Below are positions 1 through 11,994 of a stretch of 64,000 nucleotides of DNA, one piece after another. The stretch's first letter is position 1. Each line of letters opens with the position of its first letter. The translations under genes were made by a program, and so were the position numbers. Source of the stretch: Prostheceraeus crozeri. Taxonomy: Eukaryota; Platyhelminthes; Polycladida; Euryleptidae. Location of the stretch: positions 124,001 through 188,000 of the forward strand of contig CAJQUW010001671.1 of NCBI GenBank assembly GCA_907163375.1, in the 5' to 3' direction. The notes under the pieces are model-generated. The model had not been told where the DNA came from. It saw nothing but the letters and a program-made list of their open reading frames with translations, and ran no database searches.

Positions 1-1676
1 CTGGACGGAGAACCAGGCCTCCGAGTAAAAGTACTTGGTCGGCTGGATTCATCACTCAAGGTCGTTTCACCTGCGGATCTACATATGAAAGTGACAGTTA
101 CACCGCTAGGGCCAAAACTTTGTCAATACTGTATCAATCTCAACCAAACTTGTCCCACCCATTGCGCTTCAAAACTCAACAGCCAACGGGCAACTCTGGA
201 CGGAGAAATAACTTTGACAATTGTATTGTGTCTTTTACGATTCTTGTATGTTTCAAGAACATATTCATGCAATATTGCTTATTTCTTCTCACTCTCAGTC
301 TCTCGAATAGCCTAGTTAGGTAGTTTTTCATCACTTTTTTCCAGACAGTCACTGCAAAAGAAAATTTGGGATTTTGTCCGCTGCTTCAGTTTGCGTCTTC
401 TTGAATTCATGCATTTGTTGACAACATAGAGCACAATGTTTTTTTGGTCATGCGTCTTATCGACGGGGACCATGTAGTCTCATAAATAAAATATTTTCAA
501 AAAATATGTGGCTTTCTTGCAATAGCTTCCATGAGGATAAGCCCCAGTGGATGACTAATGCCATGCCGGTCATACCTGTCAAGTCAACTGAATTTTGCAG
601 GTGACACCCGCAATCAGGGGTTTCTCACGCACACCTGCAATTCAATAACTTTCACCCGCACCAACAAGTGATGATGTCGAAATATCGAATTTAATATACT
701 GTCTTTATGCGCGATAATTCAATATCATAGTCACATTCGTTGAGTAGGTAAACTATAAAATTAGCGAGATTATCAATCTTCCAGAGTTATTCATCTCCTG
801 GTTTAGGAGAGACACAGCTACAGCGCTATTCATAGTTGGTAGTGCAGCACAGTAGTCAGCTGTGATGTTTGGCATTTATTCATGAATTTTCGATGATCAT
901 TTGGATAGCGAAGTTTTAATTTACTTTTTGTGGTCATAACACGACGACTGCAATTACAAGATTCTAAGATTTACAGATTAGAAATTAGAAACAATATATG
1001 CAGGCAGACAATTACAGGTTGGTTGAAGAAGAGGGAGAACAATGCGTTGGAGCAAAATCAACTAAAATATTGAATTTACTCGATTTCATGCGTTATAGCT
1101 TTATAGGCATGTGTAGTATAAATCTAGATATAATTTTGCCCGACATTATATTTTACATCTAAGAGCGACAACGTAAAGCAAATGATCGTTTTATCAATCT
1201 TGACATTGTTGATTAGAGATAATTAATTTGATAGCTAATTTAATAATTAATATTGAGAGATAAATTACTTGCGATTGTTTTGAGGATTGTAACACGAATA
1301 ATAATTACAAAACAGGTGAATGCATGTATAACTTTAATAATAATTTCTATAAAATCACAAACCAAATTTATCAAAAATAAGAACACGTGCCCGTATTGGG
1401 TCTTACAGACCTTGACAGGTATGTATAACCATCATGTCGACAGTTTCTTGCAGAGCATGAAGGGCACCTGGGTGGTCGGTAGCAGATCTGGTAGTAGGCT
1501 GGCCAAGTTTGGTTGAAATTGATGCAGTACTGACAAAGTTTTTTCCCTCGGTATAACTGTCACTTTCTTATGTAAATCCGCAGTTGAAACGACCTTGAGT
1601 GATGAGTCCAGCCGACCAAGTACTTTTACTCGGAAGCCTGGTTCTCCATCCAGAGTTGCCCGTTGGCTATTGTGTT
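1..1676. repeat. Foldback/TIR element, left end cut by the window
   Basis: The first ~165 bases recur inverted at about 1514-1676 with roughly 85-90% match by eye: both arms share GAGAACCAGGC, AAGTACTTGGTCGGCTGG and TCACTCAAGGTCGTTTC in the same order. The outer motif GCCAACGGGCAACTCTGG of the right arm is also present in direct orientation at 182-199, so the left terminus may be partly duplicated. The 1.3 kb between the arms shows no coding sequence that I can support. No transposase is visible and the superfamily is unknown. Confidence 0.6.
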
Positions 1677-1897
1677 TTGAAATGAATCGGTGGATTTACT
1701 TTAATTAATCCACAGTTTTTCTTTATTAATTTTCCCCTAGGAGTCAGCTGTAATTCTTGATGTCTGTATTCTGTAGTGGGTTATTTAGCACGCTCTTTCC
1801 ATCTATATCGGTTGTTGAACCTAAAAATGTCCCCTTATATGATTTTTTGGGGTTCGGTGTATTTTAGCAATAGCCGTTGCACAAGGAGCAAGGATTC

Positions 1898-2160
1898 AGC
1901 AATCAAGGATTCAGCAATCACGTGATCTGATGCTGTGAAAACATGGGGAATGTTTATGAATACGTGCGGGCGACCGTTTATAGTTTTCGCGTCCTCTGCG
2001 GTTGTCTGCGTTGTCGCTTGAACCACTAAGATGAACCGTTTATACATGTTCTGTCTGCCGTGATCATGAAATTTAGGTCCTATCACATTGTTTAGCCTCT
2101 GGTACATGCAGACACATGAGACGCAATTACGCTTAATTGATCGTGGCATGTCACCTAGTG
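1898..2160 (+). mobile_element. MITE-A copy 1, lacking its left end
   Basis: Ends in CGTGGCATGTCACCTAGTG, the same terminus as the complete copies at 3052-3455 and 44048-44495, and shares internal blocks such as TTTAGGTCCTATCACATTG. The left terminal repeat is absent; in its place a 15-bp AGGATTCAGCAATCA motif is doubled. It is a non-coding, truncated copy. Confidence 0.75.
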
Positions 2161-3051
2161 AGAACACCAAGTGCTGATAATACTTTATTGTACCAATACC
2201 ATGGGAGTTTTTAGAGGCATGATATAAATCGATGCTTTTCGATAACTTGTAACCCCATTTTATAGACTAAAACATATGCTGGCTCACATCTTACGGCTGT
2301 AAATATTGCAGCCCTGCAACTCTGAAAATTTAGTGTCGATTCAAGTTGGTCGTTATTCGAATCAAATGATACAAGCCTTACGAATACTTTGCATAAATTT
2401 GCCCAGACTTGTTCAACTAACGATAAAAAGTGCACCTCTAGCCATTAAGACACCACGCCAATCAAACGTGAATTTTTCTGAATGGGTGAAAACCCAGTAA
2501 ATACATAGTCAAACATCGGATCTCATATAAAATACAGTCAAAATAGCGGGTCATTTGAGAAACTTAGTCTAATATGCTTTATCTATTCCAAAATTTTTGA
2601 GACTTCGTCTTTGATGGTGAGTTTGTTTATCAAATGTGCCCTTTGCTTCCTTTTAGGCATACGTTTCCTAATACCTCATTGTATCCTCAGATATTACATG
2701 TTCGTTATGCATGATTTTTCTTCGTTACACATAATTAATACATGACAGTCATTGGTTATCGTTCACTTCTATCTTGTTGGAATATGCTATCAGTTCTGTT
2801 TCTTAAATTTTCAATTCAATTTTTTAAAAGGCTAGTTGTAATATGTTTTTACCACCATGATATATTTTTAAATTGACCTTTCAACATTCAAAAGATGTGG
2901 AAATCAGCAAATGTATTCAATCAAAAAGTTCACGACTTTTAGGCTTTCTTGACTTTCAAAAGTCGCCTGTCTGACTCTTTGACATCAGTGACTTTTAGGC
3001 TCACTACTATTTTTGATGTGGTAATGCTTGAGTATTTAGTTAATGTGCCAT
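2161..3051. other. No recognisable feature
   Basis: AT-rich sequence. Only short open frames on either strand, none with a recognisable domain, and no repeat that I can match elsewhere in the window. Confidence 0.5.
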
Positions 3052-3455
3052 CACTAGGTGACATGCCACGCGTAATTACGGAACACCCCAAACATCCGTG
3101 GTTAAGGACATTCTATTCTTCTACCCGCGTACATACGCGCTGTACTAAGAGTCAGAAATCACTTGATCTGATGCTGTCAAAACATGGGAAATGGTTATGA
3201 ATGCGCGCGGGCGAGCGTTTATAGTTTGGATGTCGCTGCGCTGCCGCTTGAGCCACTAGGATGAACCGCTAAGCATGTTCTGTCTTTCCTGAGCATGAAA
3301 TTTAGGTCCTATCACATTGTTTAGCCTCCGATACATGCAGACACATGTCTTTATAACAAGACTGCCGACAGATATTGCAGCAATGTCACGCATAGCCACG
3401 GATGTTTAGGGTCATGTGTAATTACGCGTAATTGAGCGTGGCATGTCACCTAGTG
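3052..3455 (+). mobile_element. MITE-A copy 2, complete
   Basis: A 404-bp element with terminal inverted repeats CACTAGGTGACATGCCACG / CGTGGCATGTCACCTAGTG. It carries no transposase. The interior matches the copies at 1898-2160 (same orientation) and 44048-44495 (opposite). Target-site duplication is not clear, so the superfamily is left open. Confidence 0.85.
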
Positions 3456-3469
3456 ATAGTGAGCACATC

Positions 3470-3600
3470 AACCGCAATCCAGAACCACACATCCCCCCCC
3501 ACCACACAAACCCCCCACAAAACCTCACACCCACACCGACACACAACCGAGCTCCACCACCACAAAAACTCACTCCTAAATCACACCCACCCCCATAAAT
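3470..3600. repeat. C/A-rich, almost G-free tract
   Basis: About 130 bases made nearly only of C, A and T, including CCCCCCCCC and CCCCCC runs and many CACAC/CCAC steps. The composition is sharply unlike its flanks. Read on the minus strand it is a G/T-rich tract like the larger one at 7230-8463. Confidence 0.7.
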
Positions 3601-3714
3601 ATTTAAAACGATGACTAAATTTTATAGATTATATGCTGCTATGGTCTTCATGAAATGTGGACACAAATTTCTCAGCTCTGCTATTTGCAAATACATAGAA
3701 TCTTCAAGACGCTT

Positions 3715-4340
3715 GACAGCACCCTACAGTAGAGGTCTCACAATCTTCAAATGACCAAAAGAGCCTCATCGAGGATCTATATCCTCAGGCAATTGAAGCC
3801 TTTCTTGGATAACGAACGAATGGTTTCCATATACTGTGCGTGCATCAGATCTGTACTGGAATATCGCGGTAGGTAGGTTTGTAGGTATGATGAAGAAACA
3901 GTCCCACATTTTCGATCGTGTACAGGATCGCTGCCATCTTGTGATCTGGGGCACCAGTCAGTGCCAATGTGGTTCTTTTTGCACATTGGATTATCGTAGA
4001 ATGATTATAGGCTACAGACTGTTTCGCAAAATCCTCACCAACCAACATCATTCTCAGTAATCTTCTGCCAATTTGGTCCAGTATGTGACTGAAAAACTCT
4101 TTTTTGTCATTATGTCTAAGCTAGACAAAACCGGCTTCAGCATCTAATAATTAAAGCGACTGTCACGTTTCGCTGATGAAACGTATTGTCTCACTTACGC
4201 ATTTCTTGTTTTGTTACTTTTCTATCACTTGTTTCTTTCATCGATATGTAAGCTACTTTTTGCATGCCCCACGATTTTCAATATTGGGACTTTTTTAATA
4301 AAAAGTTATCATTATTAATACTTGTGACTCCAATGCCATC
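3715..4340 (+). mobile_element. LINE fragment: reverse transcriptase C-terminal end and 3' UTR
   Basis: In broken plus-strand frames this reads IRSVLEYR, then FDRVQDR, then LDYRRMIIGYRLFRKILTN. That is the usual run of motifs at the end of the RT domain of Jockey/CR1-type LINEs (R-x-VLEY, LDRVQ, LxHRR...LFYKI). A 3' UTR-like part follows (4070-4340). The same sequence recurs inverted at 6010-6775 plus 8866-9150. Frames are disrupted, so it is a dead 5'-truncated copy. Clade assignment is by motif memory only. Confidence 0.65.
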
Positions 4341-4390
4341 AATTTGCGCTTGAGAAGCTATGTATATAAAATCATTAATATTTTTAAAAT

Positions 4391-4509
4391 TAAAAAAAAA
4401 ATAAAAAAAAAAAAAATATAAAAAAAAAAAAAGAAAAAAACCAAAAAAAAAAAAAGTTAATATTAAATAATAAAAAAAAAAAAAAAAAAAAAAAAAACAA
4501 AAAAAAACA

Positions 4510-4542
<33 letters not shown>

Positions 4543-4559
4543 AAAACAAAAAAATAAAA
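4391..4559 (+). repeat. Interrupted poly(A) tract
   Basis: About 170 bases of A runs broken by single T, G or C. It could be an expanded tail of the LINE fragment ending just upstream, or a simple repeat. It may also be poorly assembled, since long homopolymers are error-prone. Confidence 0.8.
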
Positions 4560-6009
4560 AGGCCGCCTCTTAACTCGGCACTGAGATTCGCATAAAGTGG
4601 TCAACTGAGGGAAAAAGAACTTGTATATCATGAACATGCATACTTAGAATATTTATAAATGAAACGGAAGCAATTTATGAGTCTTCAACGAAGAAAATAA
4701 AAAACGGAAAAATCGGTAGAAGAAAACGATGTTCACAACTTTCGACTTTCACACTTCTTCAATTCGTGCTCCAGAATTAAGGAACCAAATTTTCCATCTC
4801 AATTTCCTCGGAAATGTAAGATGATGTACATAACATGCGTATTATCACCTACCAAGATGGATCAGGACAATTATGAGCATCAAAATTTTGCGCTGGATAA
4901 TGAAGACGGTCATCACCCACGTCGCCACGGCACGACATGCTGTGGAATCATAATCATTAGCACTTTCTGAAAAGTAAAATATGCGATGAAATAAAACGAG
5001 ATTAAGCAACTATGATAAAAGATGTACAAAATAGCAATGAACAAATTATTATTATTTTTACAAATGTTAGGAAGCCTCATCAGGCACTAGATGGACACAG
5101 AAGGATCAGAAATGTGTTTTTCATGGCTGAACAAAATTACTGAAATTCGAGTCAGAATATGAGGGATGAGTTGCATATTCCATACATTCATAAGGAATTC
5201 ATTTATCTTATCAATTCACATTTTATCACCATGCTGCTTAAGAATACTTATGATGTATTGCAAAATATGTGACTTATAGGGACATTTCCAATTGATGTCA
5301 ATAGAGAAGATTCACAGCATAATGCATACACGTATGTAGATTGTATGACAAAATAATGGTGCGTTCCTTAATGCGCATCCAATGAGATTGTTATAAAATA
5401 GCCTACACATTGAGCCAATTGCAGAAAATCAGGAAGTTTGAAATTATAGTGCGTTTAGATGCTAAAAAAGCAGCCCGTCTCATCGACGCCTACGCTACAC
5501 GAAGAACACCGAGTGAAATTTATGGTGTGAGTATAACGCTTAAAAATGATGACTATGAGAAATCCATCTATTCAATTTGAAAAAATTAGGCACCATCTGA
5601 GGGCAATTGCGGTCAACTGCTGTGATGGAAATATTCTTTAAATATTTGGTTAGAATTTAACAGTTTAAGCGCATGGTGCTGGTCCAGTGATATGATGGTG
5701 TCTTGGATAGTTACCATCATCATAAATACGACATCCTAGTAGGCCCTACTATAGCTCTCAACGTTGTCAACAAGTGGCCTTCGTGACATTGGCTTATGGG
5801 TTGTGTTTTGCATGTAGAAATATAAAATTACAGCTGCCATAAGCATCTAACAAGCATTGTGGCAGAATGTTAGTGACATGCTTGCTTGCATGCAGAGTTC
5901 TAATGAAAATTAAACTTGCATCAAAGTGTGGCATTAATATTAGGTGATAGTTGAATGTTTCATCGGTTGTTCCATGCGTTTATTCGCTTGATTATTGCTT
6001 GCACGAGAC
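4560..6009. other. No recognisable feature
   Basis: Spacer between the two inverted LINE fragments. Only short open frames, with no domain and no repeat matched elsewhere in the window. Confidence 0.45.
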
Positions 6010-6775
6010 TACGCGATTAATCTGATGAATGCTGGGGTGACAGTGGACAGGCTGTCATTATTGTATGAGAAACTTTATCAAAATTGCATAGCATACAGAG
6101 AATATTGGAGCAAGTTGGCAGATTATTCAGAGAATGATGTTGGTTGGTGAGGATTATGCGAAACAGTCTGTAGCCTAGAATCATTCTACGATAATCCAAT
6201 GTGCAAAAAGAACCACATTGGCACTGACTGGTGCCGCAGATCACGTGATGGCACTGGAGTCACAAGTATTAATAATGATAACGTTTTATTAAAAAAGCCC
6301 CAATATTGAAAATCGTGCGGCATCTACAAAGTAGCTTACATATCGATGAAAGAAACAAGTGATAGAAAAGTAACAAAACAAGAAATGCATAAGTGAGACA
6401 ATACGCTTCATCAGCGAAACGTGACAGTCGCTTTAATTATTAGATGCTGAAGCCTGTGTTGTCTAGCTTAGACATAATGACGAAAAAGAGTTTTTCAGTC
6501 ACATATTGGAGAAAAATTGGCAGAAGATTATTGAGAATGATGTTGGATGGTGAGGATTTTGAGAAACAGTCTGTAGCCTATAATCATTCTACGATAATCC
6601 AATGTGCAAAAAGAACCACATTGGCACTGACTGGTGCCCCAGATCACAAGATGGCAGCGATCCTGTACACGATCGAAAATGTGGGACTGTTTCTTCAACC
6701 CTACCTACAAACCTACCTACCGCGATATTCCAGTATAGATCTGATGCACGCACAGTATATGGAAACCATTCGTTC
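6010..6775 (-). mobile_element. LINE fragment, inverted, with partly repeated 3' end
   Basis: Minus-strand counterpart of 3820-4340: the block from GTGACTCCA through the FDRVQDR-equivalent region is present at 6245-6775. Part of it (the segment around TCTGTAGCC and CATTGGCACTGACTGG) is repeated again at about 6115-6245. The copy is cut at 6775 by the element 6776-8856 and continues at 8866. Confidence 0.65.
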
Positions 6776-8856
6776 ATAGAGTAGGTATATTAGGTAGAGT
6801 GGTAACTCCGCATTTATTAAATCCCCAATGTGTATACACTTTCGATTTTATTAAATGAACTCAATTTGGAGATACAGACGGAATTGTTTCCAAATGTGAG
6901 ATATGCACATTTATGCAGCTCTGAAGAATTTACAGTGAAATTGACTGATCATGATTGTAATGCAGAAGGAAATGATATTATTTTTCAGATCCTCCGTATC
7001 ATGACAGCCTTGGAGAGGTAATGTTTGTTAAATAAACAATTCGATAGGTTGCTATTACTTTCATGCTCAACCTTAAGAGTGATCATATCACAGGCAACCT
7101 CCAACTGGCACAGCAAAATCACATAATCAAAGGCAATGATTTCAATTAACTTTGAAGGATGTAAATGGGTCCGCAACACTATTCAGATTCTAGAAATGAA
7201 ACATGAATTTAGTGGAGAGAATCATCAAAGGAGATGGGGATGTGGAGGTGAGGAGGGGTTGATGGGAGATGATTTGGGTGGGGATAGGGGAAGGGGCCAG
7301 ATTCGAATGGTTGGGGATGGGGGGAATGTGAGAGATGAGGATCCTGGTGGAGGTTTTTGGGATGGAAGGGAGGGATTGAGCTTTGAGTTGGAGGTGTGAT
7401 TTTTCAACTTGATTGGAGAGGAATTGTGGTGGATTGGTAGGAGATTGGCGGGGGATGGGTGGGAATTGATTGAGTTTTTGGCCGATTTGATTGTGGGTGG
7501 GACGATGTGGAGAGGTCGTGGGGGTGAATTGATTTTTGTTGAAGATGTGAAAGTGATGGGGAATGAGAGGGTTTGGTGGAACGGGGGATGGATTTTGGTT
7601 GATAGATGAGAAAAGTTGAGAGGGAATCGGTGTGGGATAGAGAGGTATGTGAGAGTTATGAATTGGATTGGTGACAGGAGGGAGAGGATTTTTTGACGTT
7701 TGATGTGGATGTTGAGTGCTGGAGGGGGTGGGTAGTCTTGGGAATCGGGGAACCGATTGGGTAGGTTGAATGAAAGAATGAGTTTTGTTTGGAAGAGTTG
7801 GTTAGGGGAGGAAGAACGAGGTTGAGGATTTGTGGTCGGGGTGGATAGAATTACAGGAGACTTGATATCGGATAGGGAAGATTTGGGGGAGGGGATAAGG
7901 GGTGTTGGATTGTTGGATGGGATGGGAGAAGGATTATACGGATGTGGGGTGAAATGAATAGAAGATTGGGTGCGAGGTGGATGGATTTTTGATGAGGGAG
8001 GAGGTGATAGAAATGGAATGAAGGAAGGGAGGTTGGAGTAAGTGAGGTATTTTGTGGGTGATAAGTACCAAGATATGTCATGAGGATCGGAGATGAGTCG
8101 GTGGTTGAATGAAGGAGATTATGTGGGAATCTTCTAGATTGGGTAAGAAGGGGTTGTTTTGGAGTACTGCCGGTGGTGGGAGTGATGGGGTGGGGAGATG
8201 GATTTGGGTGGTTGCCGAGGACGGTGGATTGAAGGATAGGAGATTCTGGGGTTGGAGGGAGAATTGGTAGGTGTCAGGGGAAAGTTGAGAGGAATTGTTG
8301 GAGGAGAGAGAGTTGGAAGAGATATTGAATTTTTGAAGTTTAAGAAGGAGAGTATATCGAATGGGAATAGTTGAGGGAATCATCGATAGGGATTAGGTGT
8401 TGTTTTGAGGTGGATGGTGTGAAAGGGTGAGGAGAGAGAAGGGCAGATGGGGGGAGGAGAGTTGAGAATCATCAAATCATGCCGGTGGAAATTGATTTAA
8501 AAACTTGAAATTTCAGCCACGAAAGCACGAATAATGTCGTGATTTTTTCATAAAGACTTTCATTATAATACAGATAATGAAATTCCCCTGATAATTAGCT
8601 TGACTTCCGCTTAGTTAGGATGCTTATTATCAAATATTCATTCCTTTTGATATCCAACTGGTTGCATATTACTTATATAGAGGAGTCATCTCGGTAGTAT
8701 ATAAATTGGCGAATTTTGACTTTTTTCAAAAGTGCTCAAATAAATTTTTATACAGCAGGAACGTAATCTCTGCAAAAAACTGATTTTGATATAAAAATTT
8801 TCAGTGTATACAGATACTTTTTTGAGTCGACACTACCTATATATTCCTACTCTATG
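6776..8856. mobile_element. MULE-like TIR element, copy 1, with 9-bp target duplication
   Basis: Termini are ATAGAGTAGGTATATTAGG on the left and CCTACTCTATG on the right. The 9-bp CATTCGTTC lies immediately outside both ends (6767-6775 and 8857-8865). The intact LINE copy at about 3808-3830 has this site once, which proves insertion into a LINE. A 9-bp duplication is typical of Mutator-like elements, but no transposase is present, so the superfamily call is inference. Without its own insert (7230-8463) it is about 0.83 kb, close to the second copy at 34973-35818. Confidence 0.75.
7230..8463. repeat. 1.23-kb G-rich, C-depleted insert with 13-bp flanking duplication
   Basis: From 7230 to 8463 the plus strand has only about 1-3 C per 60-base line but about 25 G. 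The sequence is not a short-period repeat. GAGAATCATCAAA occurs exactly at both borders (7217-7229 and 8464-8476). The related element at 34973-35818 has no such tract at the equivalent point, so this is a true insertion or a local assembly artefact. The minus strand is C-rich and poor in stops only because of its composition; I do not regard its open frames as genes. Confidence 0.8.
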
Positions 8857-8865
8857 CATTCGTTC

Positions 8866-9150
8866 GTTATCCAAGAAAGGCTTCAATTGCCTGAAGATAT
8901 AGATCCTCGATGAGGCTCTTTTGGTCATTTGAAGATTGTGAGACCTCTACTGTAAGGTGCTGTCAAGCGTAATGCCAAAAAGCTTCAGTTCGGTCATGGA
9001 TGGAATATCACACTGTTCGAAATTGCTGTGAGGAAAATGAACATTTGCTTAAATTTCTGCATCTTGATGCTCATTTTGTTGGCCGTCATCCAATCACAAA
9101 TGTCATCATAAGCGCACTGAAGGGGACTCGATGCGCAACTTGTTGCAAAC
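8866..9150 (-). mobile_element. LINE fragment, continuation upstream of the MULE-like insertion
   Basis: Minus-strand translation around 9050-9120 contains DWMTANKMSI followed by K-rich and MFI residues. This matches the D-W-x-x-x-N-K-L-x-(L/I)-N-x-x-K-(T/S) segment found C-terminal to the YxDD box in non-LTR reverse transcriptases. The part at 8866-8957 matches 3715-3820 inverted. Frames are broken. Confidence 0.6.
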
Positions 9151-9504
9151 ACAACGAAGTTGGACTGCGCTGGTCGTGTTTGTCACGTTCGCTGGTTAAT
9201 TTTGGTGATTATTTCTTCGGCTCTGCGTGTTCAATCTGTTGTATCTTCAAAATTTTTACATCGTTCTCCATCTCATCGCGTCGTACATCTTTATTCACTG
9301 TTGGATTTCTTAAAAAGTGCCTCTTTCACATCGTTTTTTGGAGAAATCTGATTTTCTTTGCTGCAAGTGAGCGAATTTTACTCTCTGAAAGTTGGAGTGG
9401 TGATATCTTTCGTGGTCAAGGTAATCAGCATTCAGTCGCTCGTTGCAATTGATTCAAAGATCAAGTACATCCAATTGCTGCCTAGATATCGATGTTACTG
9501 TGGT

Positions 9505-9580
9505 GTAGTGGCTGCCGACGCTGGTTTGCTAACCTTTGGGTTGTGGTTCGAGTCCCTGTGCAATTTTGTTGGATTCCGTA
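9505..9580 (+). repeat. tRNA-derived SINE-like head
   Basis: An A-box-like GTGTAGTGGCTGCCGAC is followed about 35 bases later by a perfect B-box core GGTTCGAGTCC. The T stem does not pair cleanly, so it is not a functional tRNA. Layout and sequence resemble the minus-strand site at 27247-27318, suggesting a tRNA-derived SINE family. Confidence 0.45.
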
Positions 9581-11990
9581 TCGGTTGGCGAGTTGTTAAG
9601 TTATTGTCTTGTTCATAACTTGCTTGCTCTTGTTTTGATTTAAATACGCGTATGTCTATGAGCAACAAGAATGAAATTCCAGCCGGGTCTCAGTTGACGA
9701 TCTCATGGGAAGACATTCGAAGTATCATTTTGAAATCATGCTAGAACATTCTCAAAAGAAATGACACTTTATCCGGCAGAATAAACAAAATAGAAGAAGC
9801 TCTTGGAACTATTCAATCTCACCAAGTGCAAAACGATATTGAAATTGGTAAAATCAAGGATGTGCTTGTAGATCAGCAGCGATATACAGTAAATTTCCTA
9901 AATCGTTGCACAGCACAAAAAATTCTTACATATTTTGTATATTCAATCAAATTTAATCGCATGCTGATAATCGATCAATGAACTTATTTGCTTTGTCAGC
10001 TGAGACACTTGGTTAAGGAAACATTGTGGTGTGGTTTGCCTAATTAAATGAAGTAATTAGTGATTGTCTGCTTTGTTACTTTCACGATGCTATGTCAGAT
10101 ATCAAAATCATGTTGGCCCATGTGTCACTCATTCTCCTTTTCATCATTGATGAGCTGCTCCATTAATCGGACGCAACGCAAGTGTTAGCATTCCTACGAC
10201 GTGAAGGAAATGCTATTCTTTGCTGTGAACAGGTGCAGAGACGAGACAAGCCCTTGTCTGATCCAAGATTCGAATTTCTTCTGACCTCAAAGTGAGGGTA
10301 ATGATGACTCACGCAATGGCTGACTGTGGGAATAATACAAATTTGAAGTTAGTCAGTGAACGGATGGGCCGATTTTGATAGAACTTACATATTCTTGGAG
10401 CTGATAATACCAGCATTATTTTAAACCCAAACTCGAAAGCACCAGTGCTAATACAACAGAAGTTGTTAAGTTGTGTGCATTTGACCGTTGTTGAAAATTG
10501 TTATCGCGAAAGTGGCGTAAAATTAGGTAACAGTGTAAATTGAATGAAATTGCACAAATTGATGTCCGAATTCGAAAAACAATATATCATCTGAAAGCTT
10601 GACATGAGCCTGATTCAGTGGTGATAATATCAATTTTCTGTATTGCATAGTTTTGTCTGTAGGTGTCGGTGAACGAATTGAGCAAACATTCATACTTTTA
10701 AGTCTGCTGACCACAGTTGACCAGACATAAGCTAAATGCTTTGCCAAATTAAAGTGCTTGACATAACATTTCACATGGTAAAAAGGTTACTGAAATTGAA
10801 CATCTTCATCAATGAGAAAATCTTGTGAGATTTTATTAGCAACATTTTTTGATAAAACTTATTAGCATTGTATCTTTTTGCACATACAGCCAATCCTAAA
10901 AACCGAGTATCATGATGAAGCTGACTGATAGTTCATGCTGTCTGCCAACATTCATAAAAAATTTTGTCGTCTTCATGTTGAAATCCTGCATCAAAGAAAA
11001 CGCTCAGTTTTTTTCGTAAGGCCTACTGACCACGCATGAAAACGAAATATATGTCAAAACAATCTATGGAACATAAGGTTTCATATGATATGCCGTTTAT
11101 CAAAATTGATACCGGGACTTCAACACGAAAATTTCATTTGAAATGGCCTAGCTTTCTTTTTGTGCAATTACTTTTGAAACGGTTTGTATTAGTCTTATCA
11201 TGATCAGATAACTGTGTGACTTTCAAACTCGAGTTAAAGTTTAGTTAATTTGCAATTATATCATCACTTCCTCAGCGTTTGCATGTCGCACCATTTGTGG
11301 GTGCGTGTAATCTCTTTCCACGTTTCACTTCTTTAACATTGCAGTCCGAAACAGTTAACTGTCTTTCCCTTACTATCTCTGCTTCCATACCGAGCAGAAG
11401 GCTGACGTCATCAACTAATAAAGATAAGAACTTCCATCTGCTTGCTCGAACGAGTGAAGCCAGCACAAGTCTGGTCTCCACTGTATGTGAAACGCACGCA
11501 CGAAACTTACCCCCGCACGACGCATACAGACTTTCCTGACTTGAATTGGCAACACAGCAATTCTTCGCTACCGTCTATCCGCTTACTCGAGGGATGACGT
11601 CAGCCGTCCACAGATTTAGAGAGGAACAGATGTGTAAAATAATAAATTTAATTCTGTGGATGTACTGCTCTCCCTAATTGACGCTGACGGCGTTGAAGCC
11701 CATCGATCGGTGTTTTCTATGATGACCACTTGCAATAGACAGGCAAGAAATGTGTCTCACTAATTGGACAATTTAATGATAATGCTCATGTGTGTGACAT
11801 ACACGTGTGCTATGTCCATTTTGAGATAAATTGATGTCGACATCATTCAACAACGTTCTGTAGGGCTGCTTAACAAGAATTTTGATTTAATGAAAGGATA
11901 AGTCGTCACTTGTGCTCACTTCATATTGTAAAAGTTCATAAACTGACCTGTCACTTTTTCATGATGATTCCAAAGCAATAGTGACTTCAT
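9581..11990. other. No gene recognised
   Basis: About 2.4 kb without supportable coding sequence. The only local structure I noted is a GC-richer stretch at 11270-11710 with two TGACGTCA palindromes, in GCTGACGTCATC (about 11400) and its inverse GATGACGTCAGC (about 11593). They could be CREB/ATF-type sites or ends of an old inverted repeat. Confidence 0.4.
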
Positions 11991-11994
11991 GCCA

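Noticed and set aside
4168-4195. Hammerhead ribozyme core (CTGATGA and GAAACG) in the LINE 3' region
   Set aside because: CTGATGA and GAAACG are present, but I could not draw stem II and the cleavage stem in the required order on either strand.
4278-4637. Phe-rich minus-strand frame
   Set aside because: It is the poly(A) tract read in reverse.
7136-8383. Several open frames on both strands of the G-rich block as genes
   Set aside because: C depletion removes most stop codons by composition alone; the peptides are low-complexity and share no domain.
9000-9452. 150-codon plus-strand frame as a gene
   Set aside because: Its first part is antisense to LINE reverse transcriptase sequence, and the rest shows no domain.
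11279-11539. Overlapping frames on both strands in the GC-richer patch
   Set aside because: Both strands are open to similar length, as expected from local composition; no domain on either.
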